Positions 25,046 to 33,800 of a stretch of DNA of 64,000 nucleotides are shown here, one piece after another; the first letter of the stretch is position 1, and every line of letters begins with the position of its first letter. Source of the stretch: Streptomyces sioyaensis (lineage in GTDB: Bacteria > Actinomycetota > Actinomycetes > Streptomycetales > Streptomycetaceae). The position numbers were made by a program, and so were the translations under genes. Where the stretch lies: positions 1-64,000 of the forward strand of contig NZ_SDIF01000028.1 in NCBI RefSeq assembly GCF_004122735.1, written 5' to 3'. Below the pieces are notes generated by a model. It ran no database searches. It was not told the origin of the DNA and saw only the letters and a list, made by a program, of their open reading frames with translations.

Positions 25046-26218
25046 TCACCACTCGATCCGGTACCCCGTCAGCCAGTCGTCGGCGCCCGCGCTGTCGCGC
25101 GCCGCGCCGCCCCGGGGCGCGGGACCGCGGGTGGCGCCCGTCGCGGTGAGCTTGGCCATCCCCGCGCTCGCGGCGACGACCTTCTCCACCCGCTCCCTGC
25201 GCAGCTCTTCGTACGCGGCGAAGGCGCTGTGCGGGTCGGGCCGGTCGCGCAGACACCTGGCGAGCACGATGCCGTCCTCGATGGCCATCGAGGCGCCCTG
25301 GGCGGCGTTGGGGGCGGCGGCGTGTGCGGCGTCGCCGAGCACGACCATGGTGTCGGTGTGCCAGGTCGGAATGGTGGCGAGGTCGTAGGCGCTGGAGGCG
25401 ATGAGGCGGTCGCCGCTGGCGCGGACGAGGGCGGCGGCCGGGGTGTCGTCCTCCGCGAAGAGTTCGGCCACCCGCTCGCGCCAGGCACCGGGGGCGGTGT
25501 CCGGCGGGCCGGTCCGGTCCAGTTCCGTGCCGGGGATGTTGGCGAACCACCAGACGGCGCCGTCGGGGGCGCGGGTGCAGCCGAAGAAGGCCCGCTTGCC
25601 GCGGATCATGGTGTAGGTGTCCGGCGGGAGCGGCACCTCCGTCTCGCGGACGTAGCCGCAGACGGTGTTCTGGCCGGTGTAGCGGGGGCGGGGCGCGGCC
25701 GGGTCGATCAGGGTGCGGGTGACGGAGTGCAGGCCGTCGGCGCCGATGAGGAGGTCACCCTCGGCGCGGCTGCCGTCGGCGAAGGAGGCGATCACCCGCG
25801 TGCCGTCCGCGGCGCGCACGGTCTCGGCGCCGACCAGCCGCTTGCCGTGCCGTACGGCGATCTGGCGGCGGGCCGCCTCGGCGTGCAGCACCTGATAGAG
25901 CGTGGCCCGCCGCAGGGTGCGCGGGCCGAGGTCGGTGCCCTGGGCGGCGCCGGCGATGGGCCGCTCCCCCAGCCGCTCCCCGCTCCCGTCGAGGAACTCC
26001 ACCCGCTGCGCCGGGAAGGAGTGCGCGGCGACGGGGCCGTGTGCGTCGATCACCCGGAGCGCTTCGAGGCCGTTGGCGAAGAGCACGAGGAAGGCGCCCA
26101 CGTCGTCGGCGCCGGTCGGATAGGCCTCGAAGATCTCGGCGTCGATGCCTGCCTTCCGCAGCGCCATCGCGGTCACCGCCCCCGCGATGCCACCGCCGAT
26201 GATCAGGGCTTTGGTCAT
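25046..26218 (-). CDS. FAD-dependent aromatic-ring-type monooxygenase
   Basis: The product is 390 residues of the p-hydroxybenzoate hydroxylase superfamily. Motifs are ALIIGGGIAGAVTAMALRKAG at the N-terminus, the DG motif in LLIGADGLHSVTRTL and the GD motif in VVLGDAAHAAAPNAAQGASM. Class A flavoprotein monooxygenases hydroxylate small aromatic or related substrates with NAD(P)H and O2. A GGGGGA precedes the ATG at 26218. It lies 129 bases downstream of the CYP102 gene in the same direction, so both oxygenases may be co-regulated. The substrate is unknown. Confidence 0.87.
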   Translation of the reverse strand: MTKALIIGGGIAGAVTAMALRKAGIDAEIFEAYPTGADDVGAFLVLFANGLEALRVIDAHGPVAAHSFPAQRVEFLDGSGERLGERPIAGAAQGTDLGPRTLRRATLYQVLHAEAARRQIAVRHGKRLVGAETVRAADGTRVIASFADGSRAEGDLLIGADGLHSVTRTLIDPAAPRPRYTGQNTVCGYVRETEVPLPPDTYTMIRGKRAFFGCTRAPDGAVWWFANIPGTELDRTGPPDTAPGAWRERVAELFAEDDTPAAALVRASGDRLIASSAYDLATIPTWHTDTMVVLGDAAHAAAPNAAQGASMAIEDGIVLARCLRDRPDPHSAFAAYEELRRERVEKVVAASAGMAKLTATGATRGPAPRGGAARDSAGADDWLTGYRIEW

Positions 26219-26347
26219 GTCGTCATCCCCCCGGGTCGGGTCGCCGCCCCGGTCGCGGACGGCGAGCGGTGCGGCCCCGGTTGGCCGCACCCACCCACCT
26301 TGGCCCTGGCGGGCCCGGAGATCCAGCCCGCCGGGAGGGACGCCGCG

Positions 26348-29300
26348 TCAGCCCGCCGCGTACACGTCCTCGATGTAGCGGCCGGAGGCGGTCAGTTCGC
26401 GCAGCCAGGCCTCGGACTCCTGCGGGGAGGCGCCGGTTTGCGCACCGTGCAGCTCGCGGAAGGCCGCCCGGACACCAGGCGCCATCCGGCTGCCGTCGCC
26501 GCAGACGTACACCCGCGCGCCGGCCTGGAGCAGCTCCCACACCTCGGCGGCCTCGGCGGCGATCCGGTGCTGGACGAACCGGTGGCCGTGCTCCGGGCGG
26601 GCGCTGAAGACGGGCCGCACGGAGATCACCCCGGCGGCTTCGGCGGCGGCGAACTCCGCGGCGTGCAGGAAGTCGCCGTCCGGGTCGTCACAGCCGAAGT
26701 AGAGCCGGGCGGGCGCCGTTTGACCGGCGGCGACCCGGTCGGCGACGGCGCCGCGGAAGGGCGCGAGGCCGGTGCCCGCCGCGACCAGAATCACCGGGGT
26801 GTCCTCGGCCGGATCGAGGCGGAAGGCCTCGCGGCAGGGCTGGACGCGGGCCAGGACGGTGTCGCCCGGCCGCAGGGAGTGCAGGTGGGTCGAGCCGGTG
26901 CCGCCGGGCAGCAGCGACACCATCAGGTCGGCGTGCCGGGCGTCGGTGGCGGGCGAGGACGACAGCGAGTAGTGCCGGATGCGCAGCGGCGGCAGCAGCT
27001 CCAGCACCGTCGGCCAGGGCAGGGCCCCGCGCAGCGCGGGGTGCGCCTCGATCAGCTCGATCAAGGTGCGCGGGTCGTCCTCGGCGAGGGACTCCAGGGC
27101 GAGCCGCTCGGGCGGGCACGGGTTGTGCGCGGCGAGCACGGCGACCTGCGCGGGGGTGGGCCGCAGACCCAGTTCCAGGTGGTACGTGAGAAGTTGACGC
27201 ACCGTCACAGGACGGTCGACGGGCAGGGCGTCCCGGGCGGGCCCGCCGGCCCGGTGCAGTGCGAGAACGGTCTCCGGGTCGGCGCCGAGGGCCCGGGCGG
27301 CGCGCTCGACGGCGGACGGGGCGTTGGCCGGCAGCACGGCGAGGTGGTCCGCGGTGCGGTAGCCGACGCCGTCCGGCAGCGCGATCCGCAGGAAGCGCTT
27401 GGGCCGGGGCCAGTCCTCGGCGGTCAGGTCGTAGGCTTCGGTGACGGTCATCGGGACGAGGTCGTGGCGGGCGGCGAGCGCGTCCAGCGGGCCGCCGGTG
27501 ATCTCGGTGACGGTGTAGCCGGTGTCCTCCGCCGCCGGCCGGGCGGCGCCGACGGAGGCCGGGTCGCCGTACCGGGCCAGCAGCTGGGTGCGCAGCGCCG
27601 CGGTGAACTCCTTGACGGCGCCGCCCAGGTCGCCGGAGGCGTCGGCCTCGACGCGCGGCAGCAGCCGGTGGGCGCCGAGGGCGTCCAGCCGGTCGTCGAT
27701 GAGGGTCGGTATGTGCTGGTAGGTGGCGGCCCAGTTGCGGTCGCCGACGCCGAGGACGGCGAACGGGACGGCGGCCGCGGCGCCGTCCCGCGCGGTGTTC
27801 AGCCACTCCACGAAGGCCGCCGCGTCATCGGTGGGCCGGCCGTTGTAGGACGCGGCCACGATGACGACGGGCCGGTCGGCGGGCAGCGCACCGGCGGCGG
27901 CGTCCAGCGGCGCCACGTCGGGGGCGAAGCCCAGTCCGGTGGCCTCGTCGGCGAGCCGCTCGGCGAATTCGCGGCAGGTGCCGTAGTTGCTGCCGTGCAG
28001 CACCAGCAGGCCGGTGCCCTGGGGGACGCGGGTCGGCAGCCCGTCGTCGGTCGCGGCGCCGTCCTCGGTGCCGGTGCCGCCGCCCGGGAGGACGGCCAGC
28101 GCGGCGCGGACCGCGGCCCGGTCGGCCGGCGTACGGGCGGCCAGGGTCAGCGTGAACCCGTCCGGCTTGAGGGTGAGCGTCTCCTTGATGCGCAGCTGGT
28201 AGCCGGCGTGGTCGAGCAGCCGGTAGCGGTGCGCGAGCAGGGCGAGCAGCATGGTCGCCTCGTGCAGCGCGAACTGCCGCCCGATGCAGGCGCGTTCACC
28301 GGTGCCGAACGGCTTGTACGCATGCGGGGAGCGGGCCGCCTCGGCCTCCGGGCTGAAGCGGGAGGGGTCGAACAGCTCGGGGTTGTCGCCCCAGGCCGGG
28401 TCGCGGTGCAGCATCGGGGTGAGCACGGTGACCAGCTCCCCCGCCCGCACCGGGTAGCGGCCGCCGAGCAGGGTGTCCGCGCGGGCCTGGCGGGTGAAGG
28501 CGGCGGCGGTGGGCCACAGCCGCAGCGCCTCGTTGAGCACCTGACGGGTGAACGGCAGCCGGCCGATGTCCTCGAACGACGGGTCGGGATCGGCCTGGTC
28601 GCCCCACAGTTCGTCGGCCTCGCGCTGGACCATGCGCAGCGCCAGCGGGTCCTTGAGCAGGTGGTAGAGGGCGAAGGAGAGCGCGCCCGAGGTCGTCTCG
28701 TGGCCCGCGATCAGGAAGGTGATGACCTGGTTGCGGATATTGGCGAGATCGAGGGTGGGGCCGTCCGCCGCCGCCCCGTCCCCCTGGTCCCGGGCGCCGA
28801 GCATCAGGCCCAGCAGATCGTCGTCACCGGACTCGCCGCCGGCCGTCCGGGCGGCGATGACCTCGTCGACGACGGACGCGAGGTAGTCCGCGTCGGCCTG
28901 GAACGCGGCGTCCGCCGCGGAGTGGTCGGCAGCGGGGTCCCGGGAGAACTTCGTCATGCTCCACTCCAGGCAGCGCACCATCGCCTCGACGAACGGGTGC
29001 GGGGTGTCGCCGCGGGAGAACGACTCGAAGTCGAAGCCGAAGCCGGCCAGCCCGATGGTGTCCAGCGTCATCCGGGTCATGTCCTCGGCGACCTGGACGG
29101 GCGTGCCGTCGGCCACCCGGCGGTCCCAGGACGCCATGACCCGGCGGGCCACCTTGAGCATCGCCGGGTGGTAGGTCCGCATCGAGCCGAGCGCGAACGC
29201 CGGCATCAGGACCTCGTGCGCCTTGGCCCAGTTCGGCTCGTCGTTGTACGCGGTGAACAGACCGTCACCGGCGAACTCCCGGACGTTCTCCAGCACGACC

Positions 29301-29536
29301 GACACCCCCTTGCGGAAGCGGGATTCGTCGGCGACCTCGGTGACCAGGTCGAGCGAGGAGACGAACAGCGTCCGATGGGCGCCGAACTTGCGCGCGAAGG
29401 CCGGGCCGTGGATCCGGGCGAGGTCCATGGACTGCTGGAGGGGCGTATCCGTGAGCCCGGCCTCGGTGAGATCGGCCACCGGAATGCCGTCATCGGCGGC
29501 GTGTTGGTCACTGTGGAGCGCGATGGTGTCGGTCAT
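26348..29536 (-). CDS. CYP102-type P450/NADPH-P450 reductase fusion
   Basis: The product is 1062 residues, close to P450 BM3 (1049). The P450 half has the oxygen-activation motif FLIAGHETTSG, the ExxR helix (NEALRLWP) and the haem-ligand Cys in FGTGERACIGRQFALHEA. After a linker near residue 480 the flavodoxin-like FMN domain begins (LLVLHGSNYGTCREFA), followed by FAD domain residues RHYSLSSSP and the NADPH site ILVAAGTGLAPFRG. The C-terminus RYIEDVYAAG is the usual end. Such self-sufficient enzymes hydroxylate fatty acids. A GGAG lies only two bases before the ATG. A PAS-LuxR regulator is divergent across a palindrome. Confidence 0.93.
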   Translation of the reverse strand: MTDTIALHSDQHAADDGIPVADLTEAGLTDTPLQQSMDLARIHGPAFARKFGAHRTLFVSSLDLVTEVADESRFRKGVSVVLENVREFAGDGLFTAYNDEPNWAKAHEVLMPAFALGSMRTYHPAMLKVARRVMASWDRRVADGTPVQVAEDMTRMTLDTIGLAGFGFDFESFSRGDTPHPFVEAMVRCLEWSMTKFSRDPAADHSAADAAFQADADYLASVVDEVIAARTAGGESGDDDLLGLMLGARDQGDGAAADGPTLDLANIRNQVITFLIAGHETTSGALSFALYHLLKDPLALRMVQREADELWGDQADPDPSFEDIGRLPFTRQVLNEALRLWPTAAAFTRQARADTLLGGRYPVRAGELVTVLTPMLHRDPAWGDNPELFDPSRFSPEAEAARSPHAYKPFGTGERACIGRQFALHEATMLLALLAHRYRLLDHAGYQLRIKETLTLKPDGFTLTLAARTPADRAAVRAALAVLPGGGTGTEDGAATDDGLPTRVPQGTGLLVLHGSNYGTCREFAERLADEATGLGFAPDVAPLDAAAGALPADRPVVIVAASYNGRPTDDAAAFVEWLNTARDGAAAAVPFAVLGVGDRNWAATYQHIPTLIDDRLDALGAHRLLPRVEADASGDLGGAVKEFTAALRTQLLARYGDPASVGAARPAAEDTGYTVTEITGGPLDALAARHDLVPMTVTEAYDLTAEDWPRPKRFLRIALPDGVGYRTADHLAVLPANAPSAVERAARALGADPETVLALHRAGGPARDALPVDRPVTVRQLLTYHLELGLRPTPAQVAVLAAHNPCPPERLALESLAEDDPRTLIELIEAHPALRGALPWPTVLELLPPLRIRHYSLSSSPATDARHADLMVSLLPGGTGSTHLHSLRPGDTVLARVQPCREAFRLDPAEDTPVILVAAGTGLAPFRGAVADRVAAGQTAPARLYFGCDDPDGDFLHAAEFAAAEAAGVISVRPVFSARPEHGHRFVQHRIAAEAAEVWELLQAGARVYVCGDGSRMAPGVRAAFRELHGAQTGASPQESEAWLRELTASGRYIEDVYAAG

Positions 29537-29577
29537 GACTCCAGCGTGCAGGGCCCCGCGCTCCGGACGGGCCCGGG

Positions 29578-29599
29578 CCACTGCATGATTGTGCAGTGG
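29578..29599. promoter_or_regulatory. Palindrome between CYP102 and its regulator
   Basis: CCACTGCA (29578-29585) and TGCAGTGG (29592-29599) are perfect inverse arms separated by six bases. It is 42 bases from the CYP102 start and 43 from the regulator start, so it is placed centrally to control both. A repressor or activator site is inferred, most simply for the adjacent PAS-LuxR protein. Confidence 0.6.
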
Positions 29600-29641
29600 T
29601 TTTTCGCCGCTGGCTCTTGCGCACGGACCGGAGAAGAGGCA

Positions 29642-30343
29642 ATGCACAACGGGACTGCCGACGGGACGCCGGACGCCGGGAGCACCGGCACACCGCCCTG
29701 CGCGCCCAGCCCTCCCGATCCGGCCGGCCCCTACGCGGCCGGCCCCTGGCGCAATTACTTCCTGATCCTGCTGGACCGCATCCCCACGCCGATCGCGGTC
29801 TGCACGGCCCACGGCGAGGTGCTGATCGCCAATCCGGCCATGGCCACCGAGTGGGGCGCGGCCCCGGGACAACTGCGCGGCCGCAATCTGCTGGACCTCT
29901 TCGAGCCCCGTGCGAAGGCACAGCTCGACCGGCTCACCGAGGCGCTGCGGCTGGGGCGCCGGTCACGCTATCCGATCGAGGTGCGCTGGTCCGTCGGCCC
30001 CGACGGCACCGAGCGGGAAGGGGAACTGACGGTGGACCCGGTCGGCGATCCCTCGGTGAACCCGCCCGCGCTGCTGGCGCTGCTGCGGGTGCGCGAGACC
30101 GCCCCGCCGCCCGCGCCGCGCGGCTCGGCCAGCCCGATGGAGACGCAGATCCTGGCGCTGGCCGCGGGCGGCGCGACCACGGCGTCGATCGGGACGGCGC
30201 TGGGGCTGACCGTCGACGGGGTCAACTACCACCTCACCCGGCTGGCCCGCCGCTGGCGGGTCCAGGGCCGTACCGCGCTGGTCGCCAGGGCGTACGTGCT
30301 GGGCGTGCTGTCGCCGGACAGCTGGCCCCCGGCGCCCGCCTGA
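29642..30343 (+). CDS. PAS domain/LuxR-type HTH regulator
   Basis: The product is 233 residues. A Pro/Gly/Thr-rich N-terminus is followed by a PAS fold (residues 40-140: DRIPTPIAVCTAHGEVLIANPAMA with a GRNLLDLFEP turn) and a C-terminal helix-turn-helix (ILALAAGGATTASIGTALGL, then DGVNYHLTRLARRW) of the LuxR/GerE class. It probably senses a small ligand, perhaps a fatty acid or redox state, through PAS and binds the shared intergenic DNA. The ATG at 29642 has AGAGG upstream. It is divergent from CYP102, an arrangement that suggests it regulates that gene. The much longer open frame upstream is antisense shadow of CYP102. Confidence 0.83.
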   Translation: MHNGTADGTPDAGSTGTPPCAPSPPDPAGPYAAGPWRNYFLILLDRIPTPIAVCTAHGEVLIANPAMATEWGAAPGQLRGRNLLDLFEPRAKAQLDRLTEALRLGRRSRYPIEVRWSVGPDGTEREGELTVDPVGDPSVNPPALLALLRVRETAPPPAPRGSASPMETQILALAAGGATTASIGTALGLTVDGVNYHLTRLARRWRVQGRTALVARAYVLGVLSPDSWPPAPA

Positions 30344-30346
30344 CCG

Positions 30347-30395
30347 GCCGGGGCGGCGGGCCCGCGGGGCCCACGGCCCGGCCCGCCGCCCCGGC
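30347..30395 (+). terminator. 16-bp stem terminator of the PAS-LuxR gene
   Basis: GCCGGGGCGGCGGGCC (30347-30362) pairs perfectly with GGCCCGCCGCCCCGGC (30380-30395) over a 17-base loop, starting just after the TGA. Confidence 0.7.
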
Positions 30396-30424
30396 AGCAC
30401 ACCTGTGCGGATAACCTCCGTCGT

Positions 30425-30886
30425 GTGGACGAGAACGCAGCCGCGCGGTTCGAGCGCGGAACGGACGGCCCGAAGGTCATCGTCGTGGGCATCGACGGCT
30501 CCGACTCGTCGTGGCGCGCCGCCGCCTACGCGGCGGGACTGGCCCGGCGTCAGTCCTCGAAGCTCGCCATGGTCTACGTCCAGCCGGTGCTGCCCGTCGG
30601 GGCGGCGATGGGGGCGCCGGTCGCCGATGCCACGGACGAGGTGACCGAGGAGCTGATGACCGAGATCCGCCGGGCGACCGAGCGGCTGGCGGGGCTGTAC
30701 CACCTGCGCTGGGAGTTCCACACGCTGCGTGGCGACCCGTACAACGGCATGGTGCAGATGGCCGACGAGCTCACGGCCGACGCGGTGGTGGTCGGCGCCT
30801 CGGAGTCGGCCGGGCACCGCATCATGGGCTCGGTCGCGGTACGCCTGGTCAAGGCCGGACGCTGGCCGGTCACCGTCGTTCCCTAG
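30425..30886 (+). CDS. Universal stress protein (UspA family)
   Basis: The product is 153 residues with one Usp domain. The N-terminal strand VIVVGIDGSDSSWRAAAYA and the C-terminal ATP-binding pattern GASESAGHRIMGSVAVRLV (G2xG9xGS type) are present. ATP-binding Usp proteins respond to starvation, hypoxia or other stress, mostly in the cytoplasm. The GTG at 30425 begins shortly after the terminator of the previous gene. A dodecin gene follows 98 bases later, so co-transcription is possible. Confidence 0.9.
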   Translation: MDENAAARFERGTDGPKVIVVGIDGSDSSWRAAAYAAGLARRQSSKLAMVYVQPVLPVGAAMGAPVADATDEVTEELMTEIRRATERLAGLYHLRWEFHTLRGDPYNGMVQMADELTADAVVVGASESAGHRIMGSVAVRLVKAGRWPVTVVP

Positions 30887-30984
30887 GGCGTGCCCTGGAG
30901 ACCCGCTCCGCTGGTGAGCCCGGGCGCCCTGAGGCACGGTGGACAGTGGACGGGCGGAGCGCCGCCCCGGCGAGGGAGACCACC

Positions 30985-31200
30985 GTGACCGACCGCACGT
31001 ATCGCGTGACCGAGATCGTCGGAACGTCCCAGCAGAGCATGGACGCCGCGGTCAAAAATGGCATCAAGCGCGCCTCGGAGACCCTGCGCAACCTCGACTG
31101 GTTCGAGGTCACCCAGGTCCGCGGGCATATCGTCGACGGCGCGATCGATCACTACCAGGTCGGTCTGAAGGTCGGCTTCCGCCTGGAGGAGGCCGAATGA
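30985..31200 (+). CDS. Dodecin (flavin-binding)
   Basis: The product is 71 residues. It has the dodecin pattern: RVTEIVGTSQQSMDAAVKN, then RASETLRNLDWFEVTQVRG and a closing strand YQVGLKVGFRLE. Dodecins form hollow twelve-subunit shells that bind riboflavin, FMN or CoA for storage and protection. The GTG start has GGGAG a few bases before it. Length equals the family norm. Confidence 0.93.
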   Translation: MTDRTYRVTEIVGTSQQSMDAAVKNGIKRASETLRNLDWFEVTQVRGHIVDGAIDHYQVGLKVGFRLEEAE

Positions 31201-31335
31201 CACACCTCCCGGGTACGTCTCCCGGCGAGTCCCGCAGCACTGGGCCCCATCCGGTGGAGTCGCCTTCCTAAGACGCCCCCGAGGGTCCATCATGAGCCGC
31301 CGTCGGACCACAACGGAGCGACGGAGGGATGAGGC

Positions 31336-32790
31336 ATGGGCCTGCGCGCGGGACAGGGCGTACTGCGCCGTAAACCGATTGAACACATCGAAGAGGCGGA
31401 AGGCAGCGCAAGTCAGCAGCTCACCCGGGCGCTCGGCCTGTGGCAGCTGACGGCCATCGGCGTCGGCGGCATCATCGGCGCGGGCATCTTCACCCTGGCC
31501 GGCACCGTCGCGAACGGCAAGGCCGGACCGGCCGTGGTGATCTCCTTCCTGATCGCGGGCGTCGCGAGCGCCGCGGCGGCCTTCTCCTACGCCGAGTTCG
31601 CCGGGCTGATCCCTAAGGCGGGCTCGGCCTACACCTACGGCTATGCGGTCCTCGGCGAGGTGGCCGGATGGTTCATCGGCTGGGACCTGCTGCTGGAGTA
31701 CACCGCGATCGTGGCGGTGGTCGCGATCGGCATCTCCGGCTATTTCGGGTTTCTGCTCGGTGAGCTGGGCCTCGATCTGCCCTCCTGGATGCTGGGGGCG
31801 CCGGGCACCGGTCCGGGGCACCGGGTGGACCTCTTCGCCGCGGTGCTGTGCCTGCTGATCGCCTATCTGCTGACCCTGGGCATCAAGAACGCCGCGCGCT
31901 TCGAGACGATCGTGGTGGGCCTGAAGGTCCTGGTGGTCATCGTGGTGATCGTGGTCGGCTTCTTCCACATCAACACCGCGAACTACACCCCGTTCTTCCC
32001 GTTCGGGGTGACCGGCGCCTTCACCGGCGCGGCCACCGTCTTCTTCGCGGTCTTCGGTTATGACGCGATGAGCACGGCGGCCGAGGAGTCCAAGGACGCC
32101 CAGCGCCACATGCCGAAGGCGATCCTGTACTCGCTGGCCATCTCGATGGTGCTGTACGTCCTGGCCTGCCTGGTGCTGACGGGGATGCAGAACTACCAGC
32201 ACATCGACCCGGAGAGCGGGTTCTCCTCGGCCTTCAAGGCGGTGGGGCTGAGCGGCCTGGCGGACGTCATCGCGGTCGGCGCGATCATCGGCATTCTGAC
32301 CGTCATGTTCACCTTCATGCTCGGGGTGACCCGGGTGTGGTTCTCGATGAGCCGGGACGGGCTGCTGCCGAAGTGGTTCGCCAAGACCAGCCCCAAGCAC
32401 CGTGTGCCGACCCGGGTGACCTGGATCGTCGGCTTCGCCTCCGCGGCCATCGCGGGCTTCCTGCCGATCGGGGAGGCCGCCGAGCTGACGAACATCGGCA
32501 TTCTGCTCGCGTTCGTGGTCGTCTGCATCGCGGTCATCGTGCTCCGCTACCGGCACCCCGAACTGCCCCGGACGTTCCGTACGCCCGGGATGCCGGTGGT
32601 GCCGGCGATCGGGGTGTGCTTCTCGATCTGGCTGATCACGTTCCTGGCATGGCAGACCTGGGTCCGCTTCGCGGTGTGGTTCCTGGTCGGCATGGTCGTC
32701 TACTTCTCGTACTCCTACCGCCGTTCGAACCTGGCGCGGAGCGAGGGGCAGACCGCCTCCGGTCCGGACGACGGCGGGACACCGCAGTGA
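31336..32790 (+). CDS. Cationic-type amino acid permease (APC superfamily)
   Basis: The product is 484 residues with about 12 hydrophobic helices. The first helix shows GVGGIIGAGIFTLAG, the helix-break motif of APC transporters, and helix 6 has FFAVFGYDAMSTAAEESKDAQRH, typical of the CAT-like/YfnA group that imports amino acids by proton coupling. It sits in the cytoplasmic membrane. It is monocistronic, beginning about 135 bases after the dodecin gene and ending before a bidirectional terminator. The transported amino acid cannot be told from sequence. Confidence 0.9.
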   Translation: MGLRAGQGVLRRKPIEHIEEAEGSASQQLTRALGLWQLTAIGVGGIIGAGIFTLAGTVANGKAGPAVVISFLIAGVASAAAAFSYAEFAGLIPKAGSAYTYGYAVLGEVAGWFIGWDLLLEYTAIVAVVAIGISGYFGFLLGELGLDLPSWMLGAPGTGPGHRVDLFAAVLCLLIAYLLTLGIKNAARFETIVVGLKVLVVIVVIVVGFFHINTANYTPFFPFGVTGAFTGAATVFFAVFGYDAMSTAAEESKDAQRHMPKAILYSLAISMVLYVLACLVLTGMQNYQHIDPESGFSSAFKAVGLSGLADVIAVGAIIGILTVMFTFMLGVTRVWFSMSRDGLLPKWFAKTSPKHRVPTRVTWIVGFASAAIAGFLPIGEAAELTNIGILLAFVVVCIAVIVLRYRHPELPRTFRTPGMPVVPAIGVCFSIWLITFLAWQTWVRFAVWFLVGMVVYFSYSYRRSNLARSEGQTASGPDDGGTPQ

Positions 32791-32823
32791 GCCACCGCCG
32801 CTGACCGGGCGCCGGCACACGAC

Positions 32824-32854
32824 GGGGACCGGCGGACACCGGCCGCCGGTCCCC
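32824..32854. terminator. Bidirectional terminator hairpin
   Basis: GGGGACCGGCGG (32824-32835) and CCGCCGGTCCCC (32843-32854) form a perfect 12-bp stem with a seven-base loop between the convergent permease and secreted-protein genes. Confidence 0.75.
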
Positions 32855-32862
32855 GCGCACGG

Positions 32863-33339
32863 TCAGAAGACGAACGGCCCCGGCGACTGCCGGGAGGTGG
32901 CCTTGCAGGTGGCCGTGATGCCCAGCACCACGACCTTCAGGGAGGTGGCCTCCAGGCTGTCCCCGTGGGCGACCGTGCCGGTGAGGGGGCCGGTGGAGAC
33001 CTCGCTGCCGGCCGGGATCGCCGGGTTGGAACTGCCCTTGAACTGCGTGGTCCCCGAGCCGTTCTTGGTGAGCGTGAGGGTGGAGGTGACCGAGTTCGCG
33101 CCGATGTTTATCGGTGAGCTGATCGCCTTGGTGGCCAGGCTGATGGTCGCGGCCGTGCCGTTCTGGGTCGCGGTGAGCGTCGCCGTGCCGGAGCCGTACC
33201 AACCGCAGTCGAACGAGAGGGTCGCGGTGCCGGGTGTCACCGCGGTGGCGGCGGGCGCCATCGCGAGCGTGCCCGCGGTGGCGAGCGCGACGCCGAGCGC
33301 CGTACCGAAGCCGAGTCTGCCGGGTCTGAGGTGTCTCAT
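32863..33339 (-). CDS. Small secreted protein of unknown function
   Basis: The product is 158 residues with a Sec signal peptide (residues 1-32, ending PAATA). The mature part is beta-rich and poor in charged residues, with two cysteines (FDCGWYGSG near the start and ITATCKATS near the end) that could form a disulfide. This looks like the small cell-surface or secreted proteins common in Streptomyces, but I do not recognise a specific family. Start ATG at 33339 is chosen for the signal peptide. It converges with the permease gene. Confidence 0.75.
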   Translation of the reverse strand: MRHLRPGRLGFGTALGVALATAGTLAMAPAATAVTPGTATLSFDCGWYGSGTATLTATQNGTAATISLATKAISSPINIGANSVTSTLTLTKNGSGTTQFKGSSNPAIPAGSEVSTGPLTGTVAHGDSLEATSLKVVVLGITATCKATSRQSPGPFVF

Positions 33340-33800
33340 GGGGGTACCGCCTTCGTGAGGGGGGTGCGGGTCCATGGCACCGGCCGTCGAGGGGTACGCG
33401 AGGGAACGGCTGGCAGCCACGCGGGGGCCGCGGCCGGACCCCGGTGCCGACCGGACGCCATGATCTGACGCTGAGTCAGCAACCCGTATTTCGCTGCCCA
33501 TTGAGGCACGGGCCCCCGAAGAGAGCAAGGCAGGCACCGCATGATTTTCGGCTGCGCGACCTGCGCATCGCGGCCGGCACGCCACCCCTCACCCCTCGCG
33601 CCGCGCCACCCCCGGGACTGTGCCGACACCTCGTACGAGCCCTGGACGCACCGGAGTTACTCCGCCACCACCTCTTGACGCGCACCTGACCGACACCAAG
33701 AATGAGCGCGCTCTGACAACGTTGTCGAATGCCCGATGCGGAGGCCTTCCCGCACGCCCGGCCGCCGTACGGCGACGACCCGACCCGGAGGTCCCCATCC
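33340..33800. other. Divergent intergenic region before the GH92 gene
   Basis: There are 461 bases without a supported gene between the divergent secreted-protein and GH92 genes. It contains the 12-bp palindrome at 33715-33726 described separately. The ribosome binding site GGAGG of the GH92 gene is at its right edge. No other structure is recognised. Confidence 0.5.
33715..33726. promoter_or_regulatory. Candidate LacI-family operator
   Basis: GACAACGTTGTC is a perfect 12-bp palindrome with the central AACGTT typical of LacI/GalR operators. It lies 74 bases before the GH92 start, where a sugar-responsive repressor would be expected. No lacI-type gene is in the window. Confidence 0.55.

Noticed and set aside
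24083..30343. A 2086-codon plus-strand open frame
   Set aside because: It runs antisense to the PLC, FAD monooxygenase and CYP102 genes, all of which have full domain motifs. Only its last 233 codons, the PAS-LuxR regulator, are real. High GC content makes such long antisense frames common.
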